A stretch of 6,458 bases of DNA. Origin: Candidatus Roizmanbacteria bacterium. GTDB taxonomy: Bacteria > Patescibacteriota > Microgenomatia > UBA1406 > GWC2-37-13. Shown one piece after another: positions 1 through 6,387 of this stretch (position 1 is the stretch's first letter; the number at the start of each line of letters is the position of its first letter). A model generated the notes under the pieces. It worked only from the letters and a program-made list of their open reading frames with translations, ran no database searches and had not been told where the DNA came from. Position numbers and translations under genes: made by a program. Location: NCBI GenBank assembly GCA_024653985.1, contig JANLIS010000090.1, positions 1 through 6,458 of the forward strand. Reading direction: 5' to 3'.

Positions 1-877
1 CTCCGGTTCTATCGTCGATCAAAATTCTTCTAACTTGAAATGTTTGTAAAAATCTTTTTGTTATTTCTCCGGTTATAAACATAAGTCCGGCTGTTAGAAC
101 GAGGGTAAAGATCAGAAATTTAAATTTCCTGATAAATAAAAGAAAGCCTACCGTCGCTACAAAATAAGCAATAAATGACGACCTTGACGATGTATAAAGA
201 AGAATAAGCAAAGCGATAATAAACAAATAAAGATAGGCACTTTTTTTCTTGGAAAAATAAAAAGATAAAATGAGGGGAATTGCTAAAACCAGATATATAG
301 CCAGATCATAATGGCCACCAAATGTAGAAGATATGCGGGCTTCGGGGGTCAGGTAAAGAATATATCCCTTTGCATATTCTGGATTCATGGTCTGAACGGC
401 TGGGAAGTTCAAAAATTTTTGACCTAGGCCATATAAAACCACGATCAGAACAGAAAAGAAAAAGAAAGAAATGATCTGCCAAAAATCCTTTTTTGTTTTA
501 ATAACGGAAGAGGCAATAAAGAACATTATCATGTATTCAATCCTTCTTAATGTATGAAGTAATCCAAGATGAGGAAATTCGATCGCTTTGGAAACGTAAG
601 AGTTCCATAGATAAGAACTGATCACTGCCAGTAAGAAAAAAGCAAAGGGAAAAATAAATTTTCTGTTGATGAGAACCTTTTTCCTCAGCAGTTGAACAAA
701 AAAAACAAAGGCTAATATAGCTAAGTAAATGTCGTCAAACCGGATCGCTATGTACGTATAGTTGATCATCTTAATAGGAAGTTTTGGCCAAAGTGGGACA
801 AGGAAGATGAAAATTACTAGAAAAATCTTAACCAGATTTTCGTCAAGTTGTCTAAACCAGCTTAAAAGCTTGTTCAT
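1..877 (-). CDS. O-antigen ligase/polymerase-like membrane protein (Wzy_C type), 3' end cut by window edge
   Basis: The reading frame opens at the ATG at 877 and stays open for 292 codons to the left edge, so the C-terminus is missing. The product is very hydrophobic. Likely membrane segments lie near residues 15-30, 50-63, 74-91, 112-126, 134-151, 190-207, 214-229, 234-249 and 253-269. Two features match the O-antigen ligase / Wzy polymerase superfamily: a loop with R181 in EARISSTFGGHYDLA (179-193), and a YTSSRSSF segment (228-235) starting the next helix. In that family such enzymes join or polymerise lipid-linked glycans on the outer face of the membrane. The gene overlaps the end of the upstream glycosyltransferase by 26 bp, which supports co-transcription and a role in surface glycan assembly. 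No Shine-Dalgarno is visible. The next in-frame Met (37) would lose the first membrane helix, so 877 is preferred. Ligase versus polymerase cannot be decided. Confidence 0.8.
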   Translation of the reverse strand, partial: MNKLLSWFRQLDENLVKIFLVIFIFLVPLWPKLPIKMINYTYIAIRFDDIYLAILAFVFFVQLLRKKVLINRKFIFPFAFFLLAVISSYLWNSYVSKAIEFPHLGLLHTLRRIEYMIMFFIASSVIKTKKDFWQIISFFFFSVLIVVLYGLGQKFLNFPAVQTMNPEYAKGYILYLTPEARISSTFGGHYDLAIYLVLAIPLILSFYFSKKKSAYLYLFIIALLILLYTSSRSSFIAYFVATVGFLLFIRKFKFLIFTLVLTAGLMFITGEITKRFLQTFQVRRILIDDRTG

Positions 878-1742
878 AAGTTTTTATTAAGTATTGGTCA
901 CCTTTAATTTTACCAATAAAATAGGCGATAAAGGCCTTAAATTTTAGAATAAGCCGAAGGGCAAACAAATGAAATAACGTATAATGTTTTTTGTAAAAAA
1001 ATAAGAAACCCTGATAGACCTGGAGTATAGGGAAGGTTTTACCGTTCGATGATGCCGAGCCAAGATGAATGATCTGAGAATCGGGATAAAAAAAGGTATT
1101 AAGACCTAATTTTTTAGCGCGATACAAAAGGTCAACTTCCTCCATGTACATAAATATATTTTTATCAAAACCCTTTAATTTAAGATAATATTTTTTGGTT
1201 GTCATAATACAGGCTCCAGACACCCAATCAACCTGACAGAATCTATCAGGTGAAGATCGGGTTAGACCCCAATAATCACCTTTGAGAAGCAAGGTGGCAA
1301 AAACAACCGGTAAAGTAAAAAATCTGCAGGCAGAGGGTTGGGAGGTCAGATCATGATTAAGTAATTTTGAGCCTAAAAAATGAACTCGATCCTCATTATT
1401 TACATAAAAATTATAAAGTTTTTCAATAGCCCTATTCAGCACCAAGGTATCTGTATTTAAAAGTAAAATATATCTTCCTTTTGCTTTTTTGACGCCATAG
1501 TTATTTCCCCGGCCAAAACCTAAATTACTTCCTGTTTGGAAATAAGCTAATTTATTAGCTTTGTTTTGAGCTATTTTTTGAAGCGTTTCCGCAGAGCCGT
1601 CCAGAGAATTATTATCAACAACAATAATTTCATATTTTATCCTTGTATTTGTTAATGATCTATTAATTGACTCTATGCAATCTTCTGTAATTTTTCTAGT
1701 GTTGTAAGAAATAATTATAATCGAAAGGTCTAGCGTTTTCAT
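852..1742 (-). CDS. GT2 family glycosyltransferase (rhamnosyltransferase-like, COG1216 type)
   Basis: This complete 296-residue protein has a GT-A fold N-terminal half. SIIIISYNT (7-15) is the first Rossmann strand and VVDNNSLDGS (41-50) is the nucleotide-binding segment. NLGFGRGNN (73-81) and LLLNTDT (93-99) follow, the latter in the DXD position. Further on are VDWVSGACIM (171-180) and FMYMEEVDLLYR (197-208), whose acidic cluster E201/E202/D204 fits the catalytic ED region of this family. The C-terminal 50 residues are basic and hydrophobic (FALRLILKFKAFIAYFIGKI), suggesting peripheral membrane attachment at the cytoplasmic face. Such enzymes move a sugar, often rhamnose, from a nucleotide donor onto a lipid-linked glycan; the actual donor and acceptor are unknown. 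The start is 51 bp downstream of a tRNA on the same strand. Only a weak GGTG precedes it, inside the second arm of an inverted repeat. Its 3' end overlaps the O-antigen ligase-like gene. Confidence 0.92.
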   Translation of the reverse strand: MKTLDLSIIIISYNTRKITEDCIESINRSLTNTRIKYEIIVVDNNSLDGSAETLQKIAQNKANKLAYFQTGSNLGFGRGNNYGVKKAKGRYILLLNTDTLVLNRAIEKLYNFYVNNEDRVHFLGSKLLNHDLTSQPSACRFFTLPVVFATLLLKGDYWGLTRSSPDRFCQVDWVSGACIMTTKKYYLKLKGFDKNIFMYMEEVDLLYRAKKLGLNTFFYPDSQIIHLGSASSNGKTFPILQVYQGFLFFYKKHYTLFHLFALRLILKFKAFIAYFIGKIKGDQYLIKTYEQAFKLV

Positions 1743-1750
1743 CGTGTTTA

Positions 1751-1795
1751 CACCGTAAATTCTTATATAAGCATTAACGATTTTAATTTACGGTG
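1751..1795 (-). repeat. 11-bp perfect inverted repeat overlapping the tRNA 3' end
   Basis: CACCGTAAATT (1751-1761) and AATTTACGGTG (1785-1795) are perfect reverse complements with a 23-bp spacer. Read on the minus strand, the first arm begins with the last acceptor-stem base of the tRNA, its discriminator A and the following CC. The second arm ends 8 bases before the glycosyltransferase ATG. No U-tract follows, so it is not a standard terminator. It could be a tRNA trailer hairpin, a processing signal or a control element over the glycosyltransferase start. The spacer also holds TTATAT/TATAAG, so a promoter here is possible. Confidence 0.6.
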
Positions 1796-1865
1796 CTATC
1801 GACAGGATTCGAACCTGTGACGTCCCGCTTATGAAACGGGTGCTCTACCGCTGAGCTACGATAGC
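1794..1865 (-). tRNA. tRNA with anticodon CAU (elongator Met, or Ile2)
   Basis: The minus strand folds into a complete 72-nt cloverleaf. The acceptor stem is GCTATCG/CGATAGC. The D arm is GCTC-AGCGGTA-GAGC. The anticodon arm is CCCGT-TTCATAA-GCGGG, giving anticodon CAT in DNA. A 5-nt variable loop ACGTC is followed by the T arm ACAGG-TTCGAAT-CCTGT and discriminator A. Base pair 1-72 is G-C and the anticodon stem lacks the three G-C pairs typical of initiators, so this is not initiator tRNA. CAU is also the gene-level anticodon of tRNA-Ile2, whose C34 is changed to lysidine by TilS, and the sequence alone does not exclude that. The bases after the discriminator are CCG, so the terminal CCA is not fully encoded and needs a CCA-adding enzyme. 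The glycosyltransferase gene lies downstream on the same strand and may be co-transcribed. Confidence 0.95.
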
Positions 1866-1924
1866 TTTTAACTGTTAAATTATACTATAATATCATCATA
1901 TATTAAAAATTTATCTATAAAAAC
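1866..1924. promoter_or_regulatory. Divergent promoter region between the tRNA and the cupin gene, with back-to-back -10 boxes
   Basis: This 59-bp, almost purely A/T gap separates the leftward tRNA from the rightward cupin gene. It contains ATTATA-C-TATAAT (1879-1891), a perfect palindrome made of two consensus -10 hexamers facing away from each other. The minus-strand TATAAT (1884-1879) would start transcription a few bases before the tRNA 5' end. The plus-strand TATAAT (1886-1891) would start near 1898, about 27 bases before the cupin ATG. No good -35 box is seen for either. A second TATAAA at 1916-1921 is too close to the ATG for a normal leader. Assignment rests on -10 matches in AT-rich DNA, so it is tentative. 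Confidence 0.45.
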
Positions 1925-2476
1925 ATGAAAAATTTGAGCATAGAAGATATATTGGTCAGATTAAAACAGGAAATTTACGTTCAGGATTATTCAAAAAAGA
2001 AGCTAATTGAAGGCGTAAAAATTGTTGATGTTAAAAAGTTTGTAGGTGAGGATGGGACATTTGAAGAGCTGACAAGGATTAATGAGCAAGGTAATATGGA
2101 AGAATTTCCAGATTTTAAAATAAAACAGATCAACAGGTCAAAACTCCTTCCGGGCAGTATCAAGGCCTGGCACTTGCATTATAAACAGGAAGACGTTTGG
2201 TATGTTCCTCCTGAAGATCATATGATCCTCGGCATGTGGGACTTGAGGAACGATTCGGATACAAAAGACGTTAAGATGAAAGTCGTTTTGGGAAATGGAA
2301 GTTCGAAATTAGTATTTGTTCCAAGAGGTGTTGCTCATGGCGTTGTCAACGTATCTAAAAAAGCGGGGACGATTTTGTATTTTGTTAACGAACAGTTTAA
2401 TTTCTCCGATCCAGATGAAAAGCGACTAAAATGGGATGCTGCGGGAGCCGATTTCTGGGAAATAAAAAAAGAATAA
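1925..2476 (+). CDS. RmlC-like cupin, probable sugar-nucleotide epimerase/isomerase family
   Basis: This 183-residue protein is close in length to dTDP-4-dehydrorhamnose 3,5-epimerase (RmlC). RmlC-like traits include LHYK at 84-87 (H85 in the place of the catalytic His of RGLHYQ), MWDLRND (104-110), FVPRGVAHGVVNVS (131-144), ILYFVNE (150-156) and DEKRLKWD (164-171). It also fits the metal-binding cupin motifs: G77-x5-H83-x-H85-x3-E89, and P133-x-G-x2-H138-x3-N142. The region of the family's conserved tyrosine reads FNFSDPDE (158-165), apparently Phe or Asn instead of Tyr, so normal RmlC chemistry is uncertain. No rmlA, rmlB or rmlD gene is visible. A sugar-nucleotide role is suggested by the sequence type and by the divergent polysaccharide genes. 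The ATG at 1925 is preceded by no Shine-Dalgarno. The stop lies 1 bp before the alkD-like gene. An uncharacterised metal cupin is the main alternative. Confidence 0.8.
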   Translation: MKNLSIEDILVRLKQEIYVQDYSKKKLIEGVKIVDVKKFVGEDGTFEELTRINEQGNMEEFPDFKIKQINRSKLLPGSIKAWHLHYKQEDVWYVPPEDHMILGMWDLRNDSDTKDVKMKVVLGNGSSKLVFVPRGVAHGVVNVSKKAGTILYFVNEQFNFSDPDEKRLKWDAAGADFWEIKKE

Positions 2477-2477
2477 T

Positions 2478-3179
2478 ATGTTGAATAGTCTTTTAAGTGA
2501 ACTAAAAAACATAGCTGACCCGGAAAAAGCGAAAAATTTGAGATGGTTTTTTAAAACAGGGAAAGGTGAGTATGGAGAAGGAGATCAATTCTTGGGGATT
2601 ACAGTTCCAAAGCTTCGAGAAATTAGTAAGAAATATCAAGGTCTTGATTTAAATGACCTACAGAAACTTCTAGACAGCAAAATCCACGAGCATAGACTAT
2701 CTGCACTAATGATCCTCCGGTTTAAATATGAAAATAAACATATTGACGAGAAATCAAAAAAAGAAATAGTTCGCTTTTATTTATTAAATACAAAAAAAAT
2801 AAATAATTGGGATCTTGTTGATCTATCGTGTCATCATATTTTGGGAGATTGGTTTCTTGATAAAGATAGAAGCGTTCTCTATAAATTGGCCAGATCAAAC
2901 AATTTATGGGAAAAAAGGATTGCGATTATATCAACATTTAACTTTATTGGTTTAAATCAGTTTGATGACTCGCTAAAGATCTGCGCTGTTCTTATGAATG
3001 ATAAACATGACTTGATCCATAAGGCTGTCGGTTGGGCACTTCGGGAAATCGGAAAAAGGAATAAAAAGGTAGAAGTAGAATTTCTTGAAAAGCACTATAA
3101 AACAATGCCCAGGACAATGCTCAGATATGCCATAGAAAAATTCAGTGAAAAAGAACGGAAATTTTATTTAAAAAAATAG
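2478..3179 (+). CDS. AlkD-type DNA alkylation repair protein (HEAT-like repeat DNA glycosylase)
   Basis: At 233 residues this is the full family length. Enzymes of this family (PF08713) excise positively charged alkylated bases such as N3- and N7-alkylpurines without flipping the lesion into a pocket. Signature segments appear in order: YGEGDQFLGITVPKLR (32-47), IHEHRLSALMIL (69-80), NNWDLVDLSCHHILG (109-123), LWEKRIAIIST (143-153), HDLIHKAVGWALREIGK (177-193) and MPRTMLRYAIEKF (210-222). W111, D115, R147 and W186 fit the Trp-Asp-Arg-Trp residues lining the DNA site in Bacillus cereus AlkD (W109, D113, R148, W187), so activity is expected. The rest is a run of amphipathic helices. It follows the cupin gene with a 1-bp gap, so it is probably translated by coupling; no clear Shine-Dalgarno exists beyond a purine-rich stretch. 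Its last 12 bases overlap the convergent aminotransferase gene. The functional link to the cupin is unclear. Confidence 0.95.
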   Translation: MLNSLLSELKNIADPEKAKNLRWFFKTGKGEYGEGDQFLGITVPKLREISKKYQGLDLNDLQKLLDSKIHEHRLSALMILRFKYENKHIDEKSKKEIVRFYLLNTKKINNWDLVDLSCHHILGDWFLDKDRSVLYKLARSNNLWEKRIAIISTFNFIGLNQFDDSLKICAVLMNDKHDLIHKAVGWALREIGKRNKKVEVEFLEKHYKTMPRTMLRYAIEKFSEKERKFYLKK

Positions 3180-4637
3180 TTCGGTTTTTAAAAATAAATC
3201 TGGTTGCTGCAAATACATACTTTTAAATTCAATAAACCTGGTTATTCCCTCCTTAAAAAGTTTTTTGTCCTTGGCAAATGTCAATCTTAGCCAATAACCA
3301 AATTTATCGTCCCAGATCTTTTGATCAAAACCAAAGCACGGACCGATCTCAGTTTTTAAACCAGCGATCAGAAAACAGTTCAGCATAAAATCAAAACTAT
3401 TTATTTTATTTAGATCCTTGATCTTTACAATGGTATTAAAGGCGGAAATTTTTGGAAAGTTGAATTCCATGTCTTTTGACAAAATCTTCATTGAATCATC
3501 GAATCTTTGGGAATAATAGTTCATTAAAGAGTTAAAGTATCTCTGATACCTTTCAAATTCTTTAGTCAGATCTTCAACGACTCTTTCTCGGATAGAAGTA
3601 ACTTCGTAAAAGTCCCTATAAATTTCTTTGATCATTGGTCTGTAATCTTTTAAGTTTTTATAAATTTTTTTGTAACGGACTGATTGTATAAAAGCATCAA
3701 GCGTTATCATTCCCGTAAAATTGGAAGCAACAGAAAAAGAACTTCTTTGTTGGGATATGTAAATTATTGACTCGATCAATTTTCTATTTTTTGAAAATAG
3801 ATAACCAATTCTAAAGCCGACGAGATTTTTTGATTTAGAAAAGCCTTTTATAACAACCAAATTATTCAAAGCGCCAATTTTTGCAGCCACGGCATCGGAA
3901 AAAACATATTTTTTTGGTTGGAACATTAGCTCTGAAAATAACTCGTCGACCAGGATCAATATATTTTTTTTCTTCGCGATCAAAAATAATCTTTCAAGGT
4001 CCCTCTTATCAAACGTTTCACCGCTTGGGTTGGCGGGATTTGTAATGATTATCAGCTTTGTTTTATCGGTGATATTTTTGATCATAATATCAATAGAAAT
4101 AAATGACGGATTTTTTTTATTTATTTCAGGCATAAGCTCCTTTAGTTTCAAACCGTAATAGTTTGAAGCAAACTTATATAGATAGTAGTTTGGTGACTGG
4201 ATCAGTATTTCGCGCTTAGGGTAATTCTTTTTAAAATATTCAAAGATCATGGTTATTGCCCCAGTTGACCCTTCAGTCAGGCAAAAGTCGTCAGGAGAAT
4301 ATTTGTTTCTGGAAAGCTTGTAACTTTCAAAGATACTCAATGCCAGACGGGCTTCGGGATTACCGGCTGATGAATAGTAATTTTTATAATATTTATCGCT
4401 TTTAAGATCATTGACCGCTTGTTCTATATATCCACAGTAGGCTTTCCTATCAGAAACACCGGATGATATCTCTGAGATTTTCACTCCGTTCTTGCCCATA
4501 AGTTCAAGGATATCTTTATTGCTATAAATTTTTCTCCTTATTGCATTGAATTCATACTTTTTATTTTTTATATTAAGATCTTTTCCGTAAAGTATTTTTT
4601 CAATTTTTTTAAAATACGATCTGTCAGGTATTCTCAT
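3168..4637 (-). CDS. Fold-type-I PLP aminotransferase, long form (second gene of a pair)
   Basis: This 489-residue PLP enzyme belongs to the aspartate aminotransferase superfamily (class I/II). TEGSTGAI (121-128) lies at the PLP phosphate. NPANPSG (200-206, N203) and D231 in VDELFSE contact the pyridine ring. K268 in KGFSKSKN is the Schiff-base lysine, R276 in GFRIGY binds phosphate, and R451 in YWLRLTFA matches the substrate carboxylate arginine. The position of the usual Tyr after D231 is F234. It is about 90 residues longer than common 380-400-residue members. K268 and R451 are 183 residues apart, against 128 in E. coli AspAT, because of a helical, charged insert around 320-390. SAFNTIVKI (398-406) and GPCFGFDQ (432-439) recur in the upstream paralogue. 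Translation starts in an ATGA overlap with that gene, so the two are coupled. The substrate cannot be predicted; a PLP lyase or decarboxylase is possible. Its composition is strongly Lys/Ile/Tyr/Phe rich. Confidence 0.9.
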   Translation of the reverse strand: MRIPDRSYFKKIEKILYGKDLNIKNKKYEFNAIRRKIYSNKDILELMGKNGVKISEISSGVSDRKAYCGYIEQAVNDLKSDKYYKNYYSSAGNPEARLALSIFESYKLSRNKYSPDDFCLTEGSTGAITMIFEYFKKNYPKREILIQSPNYYLYKFASNYYGLKLKELMPEINKKNPSFISIDIMIKNITDKTKLIIITNPANPSGETFDKRDLERLFLIAKKKNILILVDELFSELMFQPKKYVFSDAVAAKIGALNNLVVIKGFSKSKNLVGFRIGYLFSKNRKLIESIIYISQQRSSFSVASNFTGMITLDAFIQSVRYKKIYKNLKDYRPMIKEIYRDFYEVTSIRERVVEDLTKEFERYQRYFNSLMNYYSQRFDDSMKILSKDMEFNFPKISAFNTIVKIKDLNKINSFDFMLNCFLIAGLKTEIGPCFGFDQKIWDDKFGYWLRLTFAKDKKLFKEGITRFIEFKSMYLQQPDLFLKTELFF

Positions 4638-6316
4638 ATTTGGTTATCAAATCTAACTTGTAATACTGGAAATTTGTTTGGGTCTCCAAAGTTTTTTTCT
4701 TGATAAAATCTTGAAAAAACGACCAATCTTTTTAATGACTCAATAAGATCATTCCTGGATGATGCATATGTAATTCTTGGCCAAATACCCAAATTACCAT
4801 CCCAACAGGCCTGAGAAAGTCCAAAGCATGGGCCAACCTGGGTGTAAGTGCCCATGGTGTACATTAATTTAGCCAGATAGTCCATTGAGTTGATATTTTT
4901 TTCTGGTTCTCCCACTTTTACAAAAGTGTTAAATGCCGCCTGGTCGGGTGACCATGCTAGGGCAGTTCCGCTAAGTAATTCCTTAACGACTCTTAAATTA
5001 TCTTCGTAGTATTTTTGGGTTTCCGAGCCCCAATTATCCCAGCTGATAAATTTGTTTTTAAACTCCTGTTTGCTAAAGGGATATTTATCTTGACCCATTA
5101 CGTAATTTACAATTGTATCCAAGGAAAGATTGGGCGAATTTACTAGTAACCCCTTTGCTTTTCTGGCCAGACCTTCAAATCGAAGTAATGGACCCAGAGT
5201 AAGTCGGGGATTACACCGTCTGGAAAGCACGACATTTTCCAAAGTATTTTGCATTTTTTTATCGGTTGTTGCCATAAAACCAATCCTTTCACCGGCAAAG
5301 TTTTTTGTTTTTGAAAGACTGTCAACGACAACCACTTTGTCTAAAGTTCCGGATTCGGCTGCGATCTGGAGTAACCGCGACCGGTAATTTTCCGACTTGT
5401 TAAAGCTCATATTCTCAAAGATCACATCAAATAAAATATAAAGATTATTCGTTTTGGCAATTTCCATTATTTTTGTCAATTCCCGGTCATTGTATACTTC
5501 GCCATTTGGATTATTGGGTGACGAAATGACTAGGGCAGATGTATCTCTAGGTAAAGATCTTTTTATCTCTTCACCGGTTGGAAAGAACCTTGTTGAATCT
5601 CCGATACTGACAGGATTGGTAACCAATCTATCAATCTTTAGATCTTTTTGAAAAGCGGAATAAGGACCTGTGTAGTAGCCAATACCTAAGAAAAGAACTC
5701 TTGATCCAGGATCAATTTTTGCGATCGCCTCCATAAATAGATCAATCCCTTCGGTTGCTCCCTCGGTAATAAATACTCCCGAATCAGGAAAAAAGCTTCC
5801 TTCGGGGTCTATCCTAGCATCCATAATATCTTTGATCCCCCGACGGGCATCCATCGTCCCGAATGGAGCAGTGTAATTTAGAGAAAGATTAGCGTCTTCA
5901 ATTCCGGCGTTGATAAGGTCTCGGTAGACTGTAGGTGCTTCAACTTGACCGACACCCGGGCCAAGCTTTAATTTTGTTGCCGGACCATTCCATCGAGTTC
6001 CGAATATATTTGTCCCTGATCCATTAACATCGATCAAAGCTTGTTTTTCCCGTGATCCGCCGATTATCTCTTCGTTGAAAAAATATGCACCTGCGGTATC
6101 TGATAGGGAAAACTTTGTGTCGATCCTTGAATTTCCTTTTGTGTCTTGTTCAGATAAATCTAATTGTCTTTCAAGTTTTCCGCTTCGTATGACGTCCATT
6201 ATCACGTTTGGATATGTTCTTTGTGCTTCTTCAAGCCCATTTAAAGAACGTTTGACCAATTCCGAAATACCTGATCTATTTGCTTCTTTAATATTTGCTA
6301 TTTTTAAATTTTCCAT
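4634..6316 (-). CDS. Fold-type-I PLP aminotransferase, extra-long form (first gene of a pair)
   Basis: This 560-residue enzyme is a distant paralogue of the following gene. Core residues are all present: TEGATEGI (184-191), SPNNPNG (266-272, N269), D297 in LFDVIFE, the PLP lysine K336 in DSLSKTKN, R344 in GERIGF and R514 in WPRITYA. As in its partner, the usual Tyr three residues after the Asp is Phe (F300). The N-terminal part, about 110 residues before LKLGPGVG (117-123), is roughly 60 residues longer than in the 489-residue protein and has no motif I recognise. K336 and R514 are 178 residues apart, so it shares the extra segment (about 385-455) before AAFNTFVKV (460-468). GPCFGLSQACWDGNLGIWPRITYA spans 495-518. 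The ATG at 6316 has no Shine-Dalgarno. A hairpin with a U-tract lies just upstream. TGA is its stop codon. No signal peptide is seen, so it is probably cytoplasmic. Reaction and substrate are unknown. Confidence 0.9.
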   Translation of the reverse strand: MENLKIANIKEANRSGISELVKRSLNGLEEAQRTYPNVIMDVIRSGKLERQLDLSEQDTKGNSRIDTKFSLSDTAGAYFFNEEIIGGSREKQALIDVNGSGTNIFGTRWNGPATKLKLGPGVGQVEAPTVYRDLINAGIEDANLSLNYTAPFGTMDARRGIKDIMDARIDPEGSFFPDSGVFITEGATEGIDLFMEAIAKIDPGSRVLFLGIGYYTGPYSAFQKDLKIDRLVTNPVSIGDSTRFFPTGEEIKRSLPRDTSALVISSPNNPNGEVYNDRELTKIMEIAKTNNLYILFDVIFENMSFNKSENYRSRLLQIAAESGTLDKVVVVDSLSKTKNFAGERIGFMATTDKKMQNTLENVVLSRRCNPRLTLGPLLRFEGLARKAKGLLVNSPNLSLDTIVNYVMGQDKYPFSKQEFKNKFISWDNWGSETQKYYEDNLRVVKELLSGTALAWSPDQAAFNTFVKVGEPEKNINSMDYLAKLMYTMGTYTQVGPCFGLSQACWDGNLGIWPRITYASSRNDLIESLKRLVVFSRFYQEKNFGDPNKFPVLQVRFDNQI

Positions 6317-6342
6317 ATATTTTTAAATAATTTTTAACCCAT

Positions 6343-6366
6343 AAAAAATCCCCGCCTAAAGCGGGG
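6343..6366 (-). terminator. Rho-independent terminator (or attenuator) upstream of the aminotransferase pair
   Basis: On the minus strand a 6-bp all-G/C stem CCCCGC/GCGGGG encloses the loop TTTAG and is followed by ATTTTTT. This is the classic intrinsic terminator layout for leftward transcription. On the plus strand no U-tract follows, so it works one way. It lies 26 bp before the 560-residue aminotransferase ATG and about 20 bp after a possible upstream stop codon at 6388. It may simply end that upstream transcript, or control read-through into the aminotransferase operon. Confidence 0.75.
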
Positions 6367-6387
6367 TAGGGTAATAATATTTAATTT

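Noticed and set aside
1794..1865. tRNA as an integration (att) site for a mobile element
   Set aside because: No integrase gene and no direct repeat of the tRNA 3' end is present; the only repeated part is inverted.
3170..3190. Similarity of the minus strand here (AACCGAACTATTTTTTT) to plus-strand 6439-6455 (AACCGAACTTATTTTTTT)
   Set aside because: The shared part is 9 bases plus a low-complexity T run, which is expected by chance in AT-rich DNA; no other repeat features flank either copy.
4634..4637. Reading TGA as glycine (recoded SR1/Gracilibacteria code)
   Set aside because: TGA ends the 560-residue gene at an ATGA overlap with a well-formed downstream gene, and no gene here needs an in-frame TGA to be complete.
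5130..6326. Several short open frames inside the 560-residue aminotransferase gene on both strands
   Set aside because: They lie wholly or almost wholly within a strong PLP-enzyme gene, have no family motifs and are shadows of its codon use.
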